DNA from: Pararhodobacter sp. CCB-MM2
GTDB lineage: Bacteria; Pseudomonadota; Alphaproteobacteria; Rhodobacterales; Rhodobacteraceae
Assembly (NCBI RefSeq): GCF_001691415.1
Contig: NZ_LRRR01000003.1
Span: 1-64,000 of the forward strand
Direction: 5' to 3'
Length of the DNA stretch: 64,000 bases
The notes beneath the pieces are model-generated. The model was given only the letters and a program-made list of their open reading frames with translations, ran no database searches and was not told where the DNA came from. Below are positions 43,500 to 53,636 of the stretch, one piece after another. Each line of letters starts with the position of its first letter. Position 1 is the stretch's first letter. Position numbers and translations under genes: made by a program.

Positions 43500-46061
43500 T
43501 CAGTCGAGCGTCCGCTCGACAGTGGTGCGCTCGAAGATCTCGATGACATCGCCGGCGCGGATGTCGTCGTAGTTCTCGAAGGCCATACCGCATTCCTGAC
43601 CCGAGATGACTTCCTTCACCTCGTCCTTGAAGCGCTTCAGCGTCTTCAGCGTGCCTTCGTGGATCACCACGTTCTCACGCAGCAGACGCACGCCGGCCGA
43701 ACGACGGGCAACGCCCTCGGTGACCAAGCAGCCTGCGACCTTGCCGACGCCGGTGACCTTGAAGACCTCCTTGATCGACGCGTAGCCGATGAAGTTCTCG
43801 CGGACCTCGTCCTTCAGCAGGCCCGAAGCGGCCGCTTTGATGTCGTCGATCAGGTCGTAGATGATCGAGTAGTAGCGGATCTCGACGCCCTTTTGCTGGG
43901 CCGAGTTCCGGGCCGTCGCATTGGCACGGACGTTGAAGGCGATGATCGGCGCGCCCGAGGCTTCCGACAGGCCGACATCCGAATCCGTGACCGCGCCGAC
44001 ACCGTAGTGCAGCACGCGGACGCGCACTTCCTCGTTGCCGACCTTCTCCAGCGCCTGAACGATGGCCTCGGCAGAACCCTGCACGTCGGCCTTCACCAGC
44101 ACCGGCAGCTCGGCCACATCCAGATCGGCTTTGGCCTTCGCCATCAGCTGTTCCAGCGTGGTCGCGGCACCGGCAGCGGCGCGCTTTTCCTTCGCGGCAT
44201 GCGCGCGGTAATCGGCGATCTCACGGGCCTGGGCTTCGGTCTCGACCACGTTCAGCACGTCACCGGCTTCCGGCGTACCGTTCAGGCCCAGAACCTCGAC
44301 CGGGACCGAGGGACCGGCTTCGTCGACGCGGTTGCCCTTGTCGTCGATCAGCGCACGGACCTTGCCCCACTGCTCGCCGACGACGAAGATGTCGCCGCGC
44401 TTCAGCGTTCCGTTCTGCACCAGAACCGTCGCGACCGGACCACGGCCCACGTCGAGCTTGGCTTCGATCACCGCACCTTGGGCCGCCCGCTTCGGGTTGG
44501 CCTTCAGTTCGAGGATCTCGGCCTGCAGCGCGATGGCTTCCAGCAGGGTGTCGAGACCCTTGCCGGTCAGCGCCGAGACTTCGACGTCCTGCACGTCGCC
44601 GCCCATCTGCTCGACCACGACTTCGTGCTGGAGCAGGCTGGTGCGCACGCGGTGCGGATCGGCCGAGGGCTTGTCGCATTTGTTGATCGCCACGATCATC
44701 GGCACGCCGGCCGCTTTCGCGTGGTTCAGCGCCTCGATGGTCTGCGGCATGACCGCGTCATCGGCCGCCACGACCAGCACCACGATATCCGTCACCTGAG
44801 CGCCACGAGCGCGCATCGAGGTGAAGGCCGCGTGGCCCGGAGTATCGAGGAAGCTGAGGACAGCGCCCGATTCCGTCGTCACCTGATAGGCACCGATGTG
44901 CTGGGTGATGCCGCCAGCCTCGCCCGAGACCACGTTGGTCTTGCGGATGGCGTCCAGCAGCGAGGTCTTGCCGTGGTCGACGTGGCCCATGATCGTGATG
45001 ATCGGCGGACGCGACGACAGATCTTCGGCCTTGTCCTCGACGGTGTCGATCACCTGTTCCACGTCAGCATCCGACACGCGGACCGCACGGTGGCCGAATT
45101 CCTCGATCACCAGTTCGGCAGTATCGGCGTCGATGACCTGGTTCATCGCAACCATCATGCCCATTTTCATGAGCGCCTTGACGACGTCGGCAGCACGCTC
45201 GGCCATGCGGTTGGCGAGCTCCTGGACAACGATGGTCTCGGGCAGCTGCACGTCGCGCGACTGCTTCTCGGCCTTGTTGCCCATGCCCATCGCCTTGGCG
45301 CGGGCCTTTTCCTGCTTCCGCTTCATCGCGGCCAGCGAGCGCTGACGCCCGCCTTCGCCACCGTCCAGCGCGGCGTTCAGGGTCAGCTTGCCTGCGCGAC
45401 GGTTGCCGCCGGCATCATTCTTCTTGCCACGCGAATCACGGTCGTCGCGTTCACGGTCGGTCTTGCGCGGGGTCGGCGTGCCGCCACCCGGACGCGCCGC
45501 AGCGCGCTCGGCCGGCGAGGCGCGTTCCACGCCGGCGTTGGCCGGGCGGTTCGCAGGCGCATCCTCACGCGTCTTTTCTTCCCGAGGAGCAGCCTTGCGC
45601 GCAGCAGCTTCAGCCGCGGCTTTTTCAGCCTCGGCGGCCTTGCGGGCCTCTTCCTCTTCCTTGGCCTTGCGGGCCTCTTCGCGTTCGCGCTCTTCGCGCT
45701 CCTTGGCCTCGATCTCGGCCCGGCGGCGTTCGCGCTCTTCTTCGCGCTGGCGCTCGTCCTCGGCACGCTGCGCGGCCTCCTCGGCCTCACGGGCCTTGGC
45801 GGCGCGCACCGCGGCGAGGCGGCGCTCCATCTCGGCATCCGAGATCCCGGCGGGGCGCCGCGAGGCGCCGCCAGCCGATGCGGGCTTGGAAGAAGACGAG
45901 TCGCCGGAAGACGCGGAGCCGGGCTTCGGCACCACAACACGCTTGCGCTTCGTTTCAACCACAACCGCCTTGGTCCGCCCGTGGCTGAAGCTCTGCTTCA
46001 CCTGACCGGGGGTCGAGCCGCCACGCAGCCCAAGGGGTTTCTTGCCGTCAGTATCGCTCAT
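43500..46061 (-). CDS. infB: Translation initiation factor IF-2
   Basis: GTPase that places initiator tRNA on the ribosome. Residues about 1-300 are the variable N-terminal part, including a long Glu/Arg/Lys/Ala-rich charged segment (about 85-165) predicted to be helical. The GTPase core starts near residue 350 ([10 protein letters not shown]) and contains DTPGHAAF and NKCDKPSAD. The C-terminal domains II-IV follow. Length 853 aa from ATG 46061; an in-frame TTG at 46073 would overlap the upstream stop. Last gene of its operon, with a strong terminator. Confidence 0.97.
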   Translation of the reverse strand: MSDTDGKKPLGLRGGSTPGQVKQSFSHGRTKAVVVETKRKRVVVPKPGSASSGDSSSSKPASAGGASRRPAGISDAEMERRLAAVRAAKAREAEEAAQRAEDERQREEERERRRAEIEAKEREEREREEARKAKEEEEARKAAEAEKAAAEAAARKAAPREEKTREDAPANRPANAGVERASPAERAAARPGGGTPTPRKTDRERDDRDSRGKKNDAGGNRRAGKLTLNAALDGGEGGRQRSLAAMKRKQEKARAKAMGMGNKAEKQSRDVQLPETIVVQELANRMAERAADVVKALMKMGMMVAMNQVIDADTAELVIEEFGHRAVRVSDADVEQVIDTVEDKAEDLSSRPPIITIMGHVDHGKTSLLDAIRKTNVVSGEAGGITQHIGAYQVTTESGAVLSFLDTPGHAAFTSMRARGAQVTDIVVLVVAADDAVMPQTIEALNHAKAAGVPMIVAINKCDKPSADPHRVRTSLLQHEVVVEQMGGDVQDVEVSALTGKGLDTLLEAIALQAEILELKANPKRAAQGAVIEAKLDVGRGPVATVLVQNGTLKRGDIFVVGEQWGKVRALIDDKGNRVDEAGPSVPVEVLGLNGTPEAGDVLNVVETEAQAREIADYRAHAAKEKRAAAGAATTLEQLMAKAKADLDVAELPVLVKADVQGSAEAIVQALEKVGNEEVRVRVLHYGVGAVTDSDVGLSEASGAPIIAFNVRANATARNSAQQKGVEIRYYSIIYDLIDDIKAAASGLLKDEVRENFIGYASIKEVFKVTGVGKVAGCLVTEGVARRSAGVRLLRENVVIHEGTLKTLKRFKDEVKEVISGQECGMAFENYDDIRAGDVIEIFERTTVERTLD

Positions 46062-46069
46062 GCGTCTCG

Positions 46070-46693
46070 TCAATCCTCTCCGATGGCATCGGTACCATCG
46101 TTCTGCCCGCGCAAACGCGCGAGTTTCGCCGCTTCCTCTACTACACGTGCAGACAGACCGCCAGCGGCAAGCGCGGCATGTATCACATGTTCACGGCCGA
46201 AAGCCAAACCGATTTCCCCTGCGCTCAAACAGCCGATGTAACTGTCCTCGCCGTCAGGGGCTCTCAGCTTGGTTTTGCCCCGTGCGGACCCGTCCGAGGC
46301 CTGTATCAGGACCTCCGCCGACTCCGTATTCAACCAGTCGCGCACCTTCTCATAGCCCGCGACGGCTTGTCCTGCCTTGCGGCCCAGCGCGAGCAATTCG
46401 ATCACCCGCCGGGTCTGCAAGTCATGGACCAGATCTTCCAGTCCTTCGGGCACCGTCACCGGGGCCCGGGCCGCGCGGGCGAAGAGCTTCCGCTTCGCCG
46501 CCTGCGCGATGGCCGCCCGATCGGCCGAGACATAGATCCCGCGGCCCGGCAGCTTGCCCTCGATATCGGGCACGATGCCGGCGTCGGGACCGACCACGAA
46601 GCGGATCAGCCCACCTTTAGGCTGCACCTCTCCGGTGACGATGCAGCGACGATCGGGGCCGTCGCTGTCTTTGGCACGCCCGCCCCGGGTCAT
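46070..46693 (-). CDS. YlxR/RnpM-like RNA-binding protein with L7Ae-like C-terminus
   Basis: The N-terminal 90 residues are the YlxR domain: [23 protein letters not shown], then [15 protein letters not shown]. YlxR (RnpM) binds RNase P RNA in Bacillus. The C-terminal half resembles an L7Ae/L30e-type fold ([18 protein letters not shown]). Length 207 aa. It lies between nusA (12 bp) and infB (8 bp), the conserved position of this gene. RNA-binding role is from family knowledge. Confidence 0.92.
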   Translation of the reverse strand: MTRGGRAKDSDGPDRRCIVTGEVQPKGGLIRFVVGPDAGIVPDIEGKLPGRGIYVSADRAAIAQAAKRKLFARAARAPVTVPEGLEDLVHDLQTRRVIELLALGRKAGQAVAGYEKVRDWLNTESAEVLIQASDGSARGKTKLRAPDGEDSYIGCLSAGEIGLAFGREHVIHAALAAGGLSARVVEEAAKLARLRGQNDGTDAIGED

Positions 46694-46705
46694 CGGTTCG
46701 GGCCC

Positions 46706-48328
46706 TTACGCTTCGTCTTCCTCGCCGTCGGCGAGTTCTTCGGCGTCCGCATCCTCTTCGACTTCCAGCTCTGCCGGATCGACCCAACCGAGCTGAACGC
46801 GCGCGGTCATGATCAGGGTCTGGGCCTCTTCGAGGCTCATCTCGAAGGATTCGAGGATACCGTCGTCCTTGATGCGCTGACCGTCGACGCTGGTCCAGCC
46901 ACCGGCCAGTTCCCAGTCCGCGCAGGTGGCGAAGTCATCAAGCGTCTTGATGCCGTCTTTCGCCAGTGCTTCGATCATCTGGGGCGTCAGGCCCTCAAAG
47001 TCAATGAGGCTGTCTTCGACACCCATCGCCCGAGCGGCATCCAGCGCAGCCTGATTGGCCGCTTCGATCTTGTCGCGGGCACGGGCCTGCAGCTCGGTCG
47101 CGGTGTCTTCGTCGAAGCCGTCGATCGACAGAAGCTCGTCGATTTCAACGTAGGCGACTTCTTCGAGGTTGGTGAAGCCTTCGGCCACCAGAAGCTGCGC
47201 CATCATCTCGTCGACGTCGAGCGCGTCCATGAACAGCTTCGTACGCTCGGCGAATTCCGCCTGACGGCGGGCCGATTCATCCGACTCGGTCATGATATCG
47301 ATGTCCAGCGCGGTCAGCTGCGAGGCCAGACGCACGTTCTGACCGCGACGGCCGATGGCCAGCGAGAGCTGCTCGTCGGGAACCACCACCTCGATGCGGG
47401 CCGCGTCCTCGTCGATCACCACTTTCGACACTTCGGCCGGCTGCAGCGCGTTCACGAGGAAGGTCGCCTGATCTTCGTTCCACGGAATGATGTCGATCTT
47501 CTCGCCCTGAAGTTCGTTCACCACGGCCTGCACGCGCGAGCCGCGCATACCGACACAGGCGCCGACCGGGTCGATCGAGTTGTCGTAGCTGATGACGGCG
47601 ATCTTCGCGCGCGAACCCGGGTCACGGGCCACGGCCTTGATCTCGATGATGCCGTCGTAGATTTCCGGCACTTCCATCTTGAACAGCGCAGCCATGAAGT
47701 CGGGCGCGGTGCGCGACAGGAAGACCTGCGGGCCACGGGCCTCACGGCGGACGTCCTTGATGAAGCAGCGGATGCGGTCGTTCGGGCGGTACGATTCACG
47801 GCCAATCTTCTCGTTGCGGCGCAGGATGCCCTCGCCACGGCCGATATCGACGATGATGTTGCCGTATTCCTCGCGCTTGACGGTGCCGTTGATGATCGTG
47901 CCGACGCGGTCCTTGAACTCGTCGTACTGGCGATCACGCTCGGCTTCGCGGACCTTCTGCAGGATGACCTGCTTGGCGGACTGGGCGGCGATACGGCCCA
48001 GATCGACCGGCGGAACCTCGTCGACGATCTCGTCGCCGATCTGCGGGTCGGCCAGATATTGCTTGGCCTGCTTCACGGTCAGTTCGGCGTGGTGGTTTTC
48101 CAACAGCTCGTCCTCGACCACGGTGCGAACGCGGGTGAACTGGGCGCGGCCGGTCTTGCGGTCGATGTGGACGCGGATGTCCATGTCGGCGCCATAGCGC
48201 GACTTCGCAGCCCGCGCGAGGCTGTCTTCCATCGCCTGAACGACCAGCTCGGGATCGATCAGTTTCTCACGAGCAACCGCTTCGGCGGTCTGCAGCAGTT
48301 CAAGCTGGTTGGCGCTGGTAATGGCCAT
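46706..48328 (-). CDS. nusA: Transcription termination/antitermination protein NusA
   Basis: RNA-polymerase-bound factor affecting pausing, termination and antitermination. Domains in order: N-terminal domain (about 1-130), S1 (about 135-200, [20 protein letters not shown]), KH1/KH2 (about 230-345, [30 protein letters not shown]), then alphaproteobacterial C-terminal helix-hairpin-helix and acidic tail. Length 540 aa. It lies three bases after rimP. In E. coli NusA controls its own operon through leader terminators; a candidate leader terminator exists here too. Confidence 0.97.
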   Translation of the reverse strand: MAITSANQLELLQTAEAVAREKLIDPELVVQAMEDSLARAAKSRYGADMDIRVHIDRKTGRAQFTRVRTVVEDELLENHHAELTVKQAKQYLADPQIGDEIVDEVPPVDLGRIAAQSAKQVILQKVREAERDRQYDEFKDRVGTIINGTVKREEYGNIIVDIGRGEGILRRNEKIGRESYRPNDRIRCFIKDVRREARGPQVFLSRTAPDFMAALFKMEVPEIYDGIIEIKAVARDPGSRAKIAVISYDNSIDPVGACVGMRGSRVQAVVNELQGEKIDIIPWNEDQATFLVNALQPAEVSKVVIDEDAARIEVVVPDEQLSLAIGRRGQNVRLASQLTALDIDIMTESDESARRQAEFAERTKLFMDALDVDEMMAQLLVAEGFTNLEEVAYVEIDELLSIDGFDEDTATELQARARDKIEAANQAALDAARAMGVEDSLIDFEGLTPQMIEALAKDGIKTLDDFATCADWELAGGWTSVDGQRIKDDGILESFEMSLEEAQTLIMTARVQLGWVDPAELEVEEDADAEELADGEEDEA

Positions 48329-48331
48329 CTC

Positions 48332-48934
48332 TCACTCCTCCTCGGAAGCGGTATCGGTTTCGATGGAATCGAAGTCGGTTTCGTTGATCACGCCGGCATC
48401 CTTGCGGGCGCGCAGGGTTTCTTCGATCAGCTCGTCGGTGAGGACCAGCTTGGCATCGGAGAGCCAGTCGAACTGCAGGCCGATGATCACCGGCTCGCCC
48501 TTCTCCTCGATCTCGATCAGGACTTCGCCGTCCTCGGTGCCCTGCAGGTTGCCCTTGAAGCGGCGGCGACCATCGATCAGCTCGGACGTCTCAAGCCGCG
48601 CCTCGTAGCCCGACCAGGTGTCGAAATCCTTCAGACGGGTCAGCGGGCGGTCGATGCCGGGGCTGGAGACTTCCAGCACATAGGCGTCCTCCAGCGGATC
48701 CTCGACGTCGAGAACGGCGCCCACCAGCGTGGTGATCTCGCCCAGCTCGTCGATTTCGATCCCGCCCTCGGGCCGATCCGCCATGATCTGCAACGTGCGG
48801 GTCTTGCCCGACATCAAACGCAGGCGGACGAGTTCGAAACCTGCGCCTTCAATGGCAGGTTTGACGATCTCGGCGACGCGCCGGTCGATGGCCGTGCGAG
48901 CCACCAGGTCGTTGCTTTCGTGTTGCTCGCTCAT
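48332..48934 (-). CDS. rimP: Ribosome maturation factor RimP
   Basis: Assists assembly of the 30S subunit. Segments [21 protein letters not shown] near the N-terminus and [20 protein letters not shown] near residue 105 are the family signatures. The C-terminal SH3-like part ends in an acidic tail (ETDTASEEE). Length 200 aa from ATG 48934; upstream in-frame codons would read through the leader hairpin. First gene of rimP-nusA-rnpM-infB. Confidence 0.95.
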   Translation of the reverse strand: MSEQHESNDLVARTAIDRRVAEIVKPAIEGAGFELVRLRLMSGKTRTLQIMADRPEGGIEIDELGEITTLVGAVLDVEDPLEDAYVLEVSSPGIDRPLTRLKDFDTWSGYEARLETSELIDGRRRFKGNLQGTEDGEVLIEIEEKGEPVIIGLQFDWLSDAKLVLTDELIEETLRARKDAGVINETDFDSIETDTASEEE

Positions 48935-48950
48935 GCGAAACCCCAGAAAT

Positions 48951-48974
48951 AAAAAAACGGGCCGAAGCGGCCCG
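48951..48974 (-). promoter_or_regulatory. Leader terminator/attenuator upstream of rimP
   Basis: On the minus strand CGGGCCG (48968-48974) pairs with CGGCCCG (48958-48964) around a three-base loop and is followed by seven T residues (48951-48957). It lies 17 bases before the rimP ATG and downstream of a good promoter. No minus-strand gene lies close upstream, so it should act on the rimP operon's own transcript. Confidence 0.8.
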
Positions 48975-49028
48975 CGAAACTTTTCGGTGGGCTGCCGGTT
49001 TGGACCCTGCAGCGCCGCTGTTGAGGGG

Positions 49029-49057
49029 GATATACGCCCCGAACACCAAGAATTCAA
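49029..49057 (-). promoter_or_regulatory. Promoter of the rimP-nusA-infB operon
   Basis: Reading the minus strand, TTGAAT (49057-49052) and TATATC (49034-49029) are separated by exactly 17 bases, a sigma-70-type pair. Initiation near 49022 would give a leader of about 88 nt containing the terminator hairpin. Confidence 0.65.
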
Positions 49058-49126
49058 GCGATATGTCGCACAGGCCGCCGCTGTCGCATTTCACCCGCCG
49101 CAATCCGCCGCTAGGCTCCGCCCGTC

Positions 49127-50026
49127 ATGACCCCGAACCGCCGCCAATTCCTGACCCTCGCGAGCGCCAGCGCCGCCGCCGCGTGGTTGCCGGCCGCGCC
49201 CGCGCGCGCCATCGCCAACCAACCCGATCACCTGTTCCGCTGGCACGGGGGCGGGCCGTATTTCGGCGGCTTCTCAGGCCTGTCGATCAGCCGGGACCGC
49301 AGCCGCGCCCTGTTCCTGTCGGATCGCGGCTTCCTGGTCCGCGCACGGCTGATCCGCGACAGCGCCGGCGCGATCACCGAGATCGAGAAGATCGAGCATA
49401 CCGAACTGCGCGGCCCGGATGGCGCCATCCTGCGCGGCGGCCGCGCCGATGCCGAGGGGCTGGATCAGCGGCCCGATGGCTCTCTGTTTATCGCGTTCGA
49501 GACCGGGCGCGGCCGTTTGTTCCACTACCCCGACGAGGCCGGCCCCGCCACCGCCCTGCCCCGCGCGCAAAGCTGGCGCCGCCTGCCTGGCAACCAAAGC
49601 CTCGAAGCGCTGGCCGTCGACGACAACAACGCCCTCTACACCCTGCCCGAGGCGGCGCTGGACGGGGCCTTCCCCCTCTACCGGCTGCAACAGACCCGCG
49701 GCGCGGATTGGGAGATCATCGCCCAGCTGCCGCCCCGTGGCGATTTCAGGCCGGTCGGTCTCGATTTCGGCCCGGACGGCAACCTCTACCTGCTGGAGCG
49801 CCGCTTTCGTCTTGCGTTTTTCGCCAGCCGGATCAGCCGCTTGCGCCCGGGCGACTGGGGCCAGCCGGAAACCTTGGTCGAGACGGGGATGGGCTCTCTC
49901 GACAATCACGAGGGGATCGCGATCAGCCGGGACGCGGCCGGGCAGCTTTGGGCGACGACCGTGTCGGACGACAACCAGAACCGCCTGCAACGCACCGAGA
50001 TCGCCGAGTATCGCCTGCCCGGCTAG
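49127..50026 (+). CDS. Tat-exported phytase-like/esterase-like beta-propeller protein
   Basis: A 299-residue exported protein. The N-terminus NRRQFLTLASASAAAAWLPAAPARA is a twin-arginine signal. The mature part matches the 'esterase-like activity of phytase' domain: GGFSGLSISRDRSRALFLSDRG, ADAEGLDQRPDGSLFIAFE, NQSLEALAVDDNNALYTLPE and PVGLDFGPDGNLYLLERR resemble propeller blades. Substrate unknown; phosphate ester release is possible. Its stop overlaps that of pip in a CTAG, with the two genes convergent. Confidence 0.85.
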   Translation: MTPNRRQFLTLASASAAAAWLPAAPARAIANQPDHLFRWHGGGPYFGGFSGLSISRDRSRALFLSDRGFLVRARLIRDSAGAITEIEKIEHTELRGPDGAILRGGRADAEGLDQRPDGSLFIAFETGRGRLFHYPDEAGPATALPRAQSWRRLPGNQSLEALAVDDNNALYTLPEAALDGAFPLYRLQQTRGADWEIIAQLPPRGDFRPVGLDFGPDGNLYLLERRFRLAFFASRISRLRPGDWGQPETLVETGMGSLDNHEGIAISRDAAGQLWATTVSDDNQNRLQRTEIAEYRLPG

Positions 50027-51006
50027 CGGGTCATCAACTGCGAATGGCGGAAGCCGTCCATGATCGCCACCAGCTCGGCGGTGATGCCCGGTTCGGACAG
50101 GGCATGACCTGCCATCGGCACCATGCGCAGGCTGCTGCCGGGCCAGGCGCGGTGCAGGGTCCAGGCGGTGACGGGCGGGCAGATCATGTCGAACTGGCCC
50201 TGCACGATGGTGCCACGCACCCCGTTCATGCGCCACAGATCGGACAGAAGCTGGCCGTCCCGATCGAAGAAGCAATCGTGCGAGAAGTAATGGTTCTCCA
50301 ACCGCGCGAAGGCCCGGGCGTAATCAACGGGCGTCTCGTGGTAGAAGCGCGTCTCGACGGTGGCGAGCGCATTCTCCCAGTCCGACCACAGCCGGGCAAA
50401 GCGCGTCTCCTGCGAGAAATTGCCCGAGAACAGCCGCTGCCGATAGGCGCCGATCAGGTCACCGCGCTCGGCCACCGGAATCGCCTCGGCGAAGCGCGAC
50501 CATAGCTCCGGATAAAAGCGCCCGGCACCGCCGCCGTAGAACCAGTCAAGCTCGGCCTTGGTGCCCATGAACACGCCGCGCAGCACCAGCCAGGCGACCG
50601 GCGCGGGATGCGCCTGCGCATAGGCCAGCGCCAAAGTGGCACCCCAGCTGCCGCCAAACACGATCCAGCGGCCAATGCCCAAGGTGCGGCGAATCGCCTC
50701 GATATCGTGGATCAGATGCTGCGTCGTGTTCGCCTCGACCGAGGCATGGGGCCGCGAGCGCCCGCATCCGCGCTGGTCGAACAGCACGATCCGGTAATGC
50801 TCGGGGTCGAAAAAACGCCGCATCATCGGGCTGGAACCGCCGCCCGGACCGCCATGCAGCACCACGACCGGCTGACCGGCGGGATTGCCGCTCTCCTCGA
50901 CATAGAGGGTGTGGCCCTGCCCCACCTCCAGCATGCGCCGCTCGTAGGGTTCGATCGGCGGGTAGAGATAGGCGGCTGCGCTCTTTTGCTCGTGCGACTT
51001 GTCCAT
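50023..51006 (-). CDS. pip: Proline iminopeptidase
   Basis: Alpha/beta hydrolase releasing N-terminal proline from peptides. The oxyanion motif [10 protein letters not shown], the nucleophile Ser in [18 protein letters not shown], the Asp in [10 protein letters not shown] and His in [11 protein letters not shown] are all present. Length 327 aa. ATG 51006 is divergent from ubiG with an 84-bp shared promoter region. Firm assignment. Confidence 0.96.
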   Translation of the reverse strand: MDKSHEQKSAAAYLYPPIEPYERRMLEVGQGHTLYVEESGNPAGQPVVVLHGGPGGGSSPMMRRFFDPEHYRIVLFDQRGCGRSRPHASVEANTTQHLIHDIEAIRRTLGIGRWIVFGGSWGATLALAYAQAHPAPVAWLVLRGVFMGTKAELDWFYGGGAGRFYPELWSRFAEAIPVAERGDLIGAYRQRLFSGNFSQETRFARLWSDWENALATVETRFYHETPVDYARAFARLENHYFSHDCFFDRDGQLLSDLWRMNGVRGTIVQGQFDMICPPVTAWTLHRAWPGSSLRMVPMAGHALSEPGITAELVAIMDGFRHSQLMTR

Positions 51007-51090
51007 GTTCCGGTCTATATACCCCGTCGAGCCCGTCTTCCCGGCCTCATTCGACGGGAAGCGCGGGGAAAAGGCAAGCCGGAGCACCCG

Positions 51091-51828
51091 ATGAGCAGCA
51101 CGATCGATCCCGCCGAAGTCGCCAAATTCGAGACCATGGCCGCCGATTGGTGGGATCCGCATGGCAAGTTCAAGCCGCTGCATATGCTCAACCCCTGCCG
51201 GCTGGACTATATCACCACGCAGATCGCCGCCGAATTCGGCCGCGACCTGTCGAAGCCCCGCCCTTTTGAGGGCCTGCGCCTTCTGGATATCGGCTGCGGC
51301 GGCGGGCTTCTGTCCGAACCGATGGCACGGCTGGGGGCCGAGGTGATCGGCGCCGACGCGGCTGAGCGCAACATCCCTGTCGCGCAGGTCCATGCCCAGC
51401 AATCGGGGCTGGAGATCGACTATCGCCACACCACGGCCGAGGATCTGGCGGCAGCTGGTGAGCGGTTCGACGTGGTGCTGAACATGGAAGTGGTCGAGCA
51501 TGTGGCCGACCCGCTGGCCTATCTGACCGCCTGCCATGACCTGCTGAAGACCGGCGGTCTGATGATCTGCTCGACCCTGAACCGCAATCCCAAGAGCTAC
51601 GCCATGGCGATCTTCGGCGCCGAGGTGGTGATGCGCTGGTTGCCCAAGGGCACGCATGACTGGTCCAAATTCATCACACCGGACGAGCTGTACCAGCTGA
51701 TCCGCGACGCAGGCCTGGACCCGGTCGACCGCAAGGGGATGGTGTTCAACCCGGTGTTCTGGCGCTGGTCTTTGTCCGAACGGGATCTGTCGGTGAATTA
51801 CGTCACGGCCTCGATCCGGCGGGACTGA
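51091..51828 (+). CDS. ubiG: Ubiquinone biosynthesis O-methyltransferase UbiG
   Basis: Catalyses both O-methylation steps of ubiquinone synthesis with S-adenosylmethionine. Hallmarks are [19 protein letters not shown] near residue 17, motif [21 protein letters not shown] near 68 and [10 protein letters not shown] near 131. Length 245 aa is standard. ATG 51091 has a GGAGCACCCG site just upstream. Downstream lies an intergenic repeat cluster rather than a terminator I can identify. Confidence 0.97.
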   Translation: MSSTIDPAEVAKFETMAADWWDPHGKFKPLHMLNPCRLDYITTQIAAEFGRDLSKPRPFEGLRLLDIGCGGGLLSEPMARLGAEVIGADAAERNIPVAQVHAQQSGLEIDYRHTTAEDLAAAGERFDVVLNMEVVEHVADPLAYLTACHDLLKTGGLMICSTLNRNPKSYAMAIFGAEVVMRWLPKGTHDWSKFITPDELYQLIRDAGLDPVDRKGMVFNPVFWRWSLSERDLSVNYVTASIRRD

Positions 51829-51896
51829 GGGGACGGGTGAGGGGTTTCGCCCTCGCCCGGCATGGCTCCGCCACGCAGGTCTTGGGCGACAGAACC

Positions 51897-51943
51897 GGGG
51901 GCTCTGCCCCCGGACCCCCGGGATATTTCTAGAACGAAGATGG
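51897..51943 (+). repeat. Dispersed intergenic repeat, copy 4
   Basis: GGGGGCTCTGCCCCC palindrome, then CCCCCGGGATATTT and AACGAAGATGG. The first part matches the copy at 10573-10630. It lies after ubiG, before the convergent FAH-family gene. Confidence 0.75.
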
Positions 51944-51963
51944 GAAAGAGGGCGGTGCGCGTG

Positions 51964-51989
51964 CCCCCTCACCTTGTTCCAAATACTCA
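51964..51989 (-). repeat. Dispersed intergenic repeat, copy 5
   Basis: Plus-strand core TCACCTTGTTCCAAATACTCA; 21 of 26 positions match the copy at 5363-5388. It is opposite in orientation to the neighbouring copy 4 and only 20 bp from it. Confidence 0.6.
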
Positions 51990-52052
51990 GACGCGGCTGG
52001 GCATGAGCATTGCCCGCGCCCTTTCACTCTGCCGGAAATACGCGGCGACGGT

Positions 52053-52892
52053 TCAGCGGTAGACGCGCTGGGTTTGCGTACCGAGGCCTTCGACGCCGAG
52101 TTCGACCACGTCACCCTCGGCGAGGTAGCGGGGCGGTTTCATGCCCATGCCGACGCCCGGCGGGGTGCCGGTGGCGATCACGTCGCCGGGGTGCAGCGTC
52201 ATGAACTGCGACAGGTAGCTGACGAGGAAGGCGGGTTTGTACACCATCGTGGCGGTCGAGCCGTCCTGCATCGTCTCGCCGTTGACCTTGCACCAGAGAC
52301 GCAGGTTGGCGGGGTCGGCGATCTCGTCCTTGGTGACCAGCCAGGGGCCGATCGGGCCGAAGCTGTCGCAGGACTTGCCCTTGGTCCACTGGCCTTGCCG
52401 TGCGGTCTGGAAGCTGCGTTCGGAGACGTCATTCACCGTGCAGAAGCCGGCAACATGATCCAGCGCCTCGGCTTCCGAGACGTATTTCGCAGCCTTGCCG
52501 ATGACGATGCCGAGTTCGACCTCCCAATCCAGCGCGTCCGAGCCACGGGGGATCTCGATCCCGTCGTTGGGGCCGCAGATGGCCGAGGTGGCTTTCATGA
52601 ACAGGATCGGCTCGGAGGGGACCTGCATCCCGGCCTCGGCCGCGTGGTCGGAATAGTTCAGGCCAATGCAGAGGAACTTGCCCGTTCCCGCCACACAGGC
52701 GGCGATGCGCGGCTGGCCTGCGACGACGGGCAGGGTCTCGATGTCCAGCGCGGCGATGGCGGCGAGGCCTTCGGGCGAGAGGGCGGCGCCACCGATATCG
52801 GCGACATGCCCCGAGAGATCGCGGATCGTCCCCGCATCGTCCAGCAGGCCGGGTTTCTCGGCCCCGATGGGCCCGTAGCGCAGCAATTTCAT
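52053..52892 (-). CDS. Fumarylacetoacetate hydrolase-family protein
   Basis: FAH-superfamily enzyme (hydrolase, isomerase or decarboxylase of 2-oxo acids or their lactone/ene-diol forms) with a catalytic domain in the last 210 residues. The metal-binding acidic cluster is in DWEVELGIVIGKAAKYVS, and FTC-type core segments LNYSDHAAEAG and GTPPGVGMGMKPPRYL are present. Length 279 aa. The N-terminus MKLLRYGPIGAEKPGLLDD is typical of this paralogue group. ATG 52892. Exact substrate unknown. Confidence 0.93.
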   Translation of the reverse strand: MKLLRYGPIGAEKPGLLDDAGTIRDLSGHVADIGGAALSPEGLAAIAALDIETLPVVAGQPRIAACVAGTGKFLCIGLNYSDHAAEAGMQVPSEPILFMKATSAICGPNDGIEIPRGSDALDWEVELGIVIGKAAKYVSEAEALDHVAGFCTVNDVSERSFQTARQGQWTKGKSCDSFGPIGPWLVTKDEIADPANLRLWCKVNGETMQDGSTATMVYKPAFLVSYLSQFMTLHPGDVIATGTPPGVGMGMKPPRYLAEGDVVELGVEGLGTQTQRVYR

Positions 52893-52954
52893 GGCGGTGC
52901 CTCCCTTGTCTGGCCCCGATGAGGACCATGCGAGGCCACGCTTGGCAAGGTGGT

Positions 52955-53554
52955 TCAGGCCTTGCCGTCGATCTCGGCGATGAGTTGCGCGTGGCGGGCG
53001 ATATAGGCGGCGCGAACCTCGGCCGGGGGGCGCGGGATCAGGGTCATGGTGGCGACCTCGGGCAGCGGTTTGCCGAAGATCTTGTCGGCCTCCGAGCGCG
53101 AGAAGCCCGCGATCTGGGTGGCTTCCAACCAGGCGGATTGAGTATCCGCCTTCTTGATCAGCGACTTGACCGTCTTCGGCAACACCGCGGGAAGGCCGAA
53201 GCGGTGATGGATCGCTGCCGTCAGCTTGGCATCCAGCGCCTTGTAATCCGGCCCGACCGCCGCCTTCACCGGCGAGATCATGTCGCCGATCACGTATTCC
53301 GGGGCGTCGTGCAGCAGCGCGGCCAGACGCCAACGGGCCGGGAAATTGGGGTTCAGCTGGGCGGTCAGCGCCTCGACAAGAAGCGAGTGTTCGGCCACGG
53401 AATAGGGCCAGTCGCCGGTGGTCTGCCCGTTCCACCGCGCCACGAAGGCGAGGCCATGGGCGATATCCTCAAGCTCGATATCCATCGGCGTCGGATCGAG
53501 CAGGTCCAGCCTTCGACCCGAGAGCATCCGTTGCCAGGCGCGTGGCTGTTTCAT
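52955..53554 (-). CDS. HD-domain phosphohydrolase (YfbR-like)
   Basis: HD-domain metal-dependent phosphohydrolase of 199 aa, resembling the 5'-deoxynucleotidase YfbR. The HD signature has WPYSVAEHSLLVEAL, then LAALLHDAPEYVIGD. These hold the metal ligands His, His-Asp and a further Asp (TQSAW region). ATG 53554. The substrate is probably a nucleotide but cannot be assigned. Lies between the FAH gene and a hypothetical membrane-anchored gene, all on the minus strand. Confidence 0.85.
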   Translation of the reverse strand: MKQPRAWQRMLSGRRLDLLDPTPMDIELEDIAHGLAFVARWNGQTTGDWPYSVAEHSLLVEALTAQLNPNFPARWRLAALLHDAPEYVIGDMISPVKAAVGPDYKALDAKLTAAIHHRFGLPAVLPKTVKSLIKKADTQSAWLEATQIAGFSRSEADKIFGKPLPEVATMTLIPRPPAEVRAAYIARHAQLIAEIDGKA

Positions 53555-53636
53555 CCCGATCTCCGACGGCGGTCACGGGTTGTCGATAGCGAAGCGCGGG
53601 CGCGGCCTCAACCGGCTTGGTGCCGGCTGGGCAAGA

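Noticed and set aside
43659..48952. Long open frames antisense to infB, ylxR and nusA
   Set aside because: They have the composition expected of a GC-rich complement and no domain; the minus-strand genes are conserved and complete.
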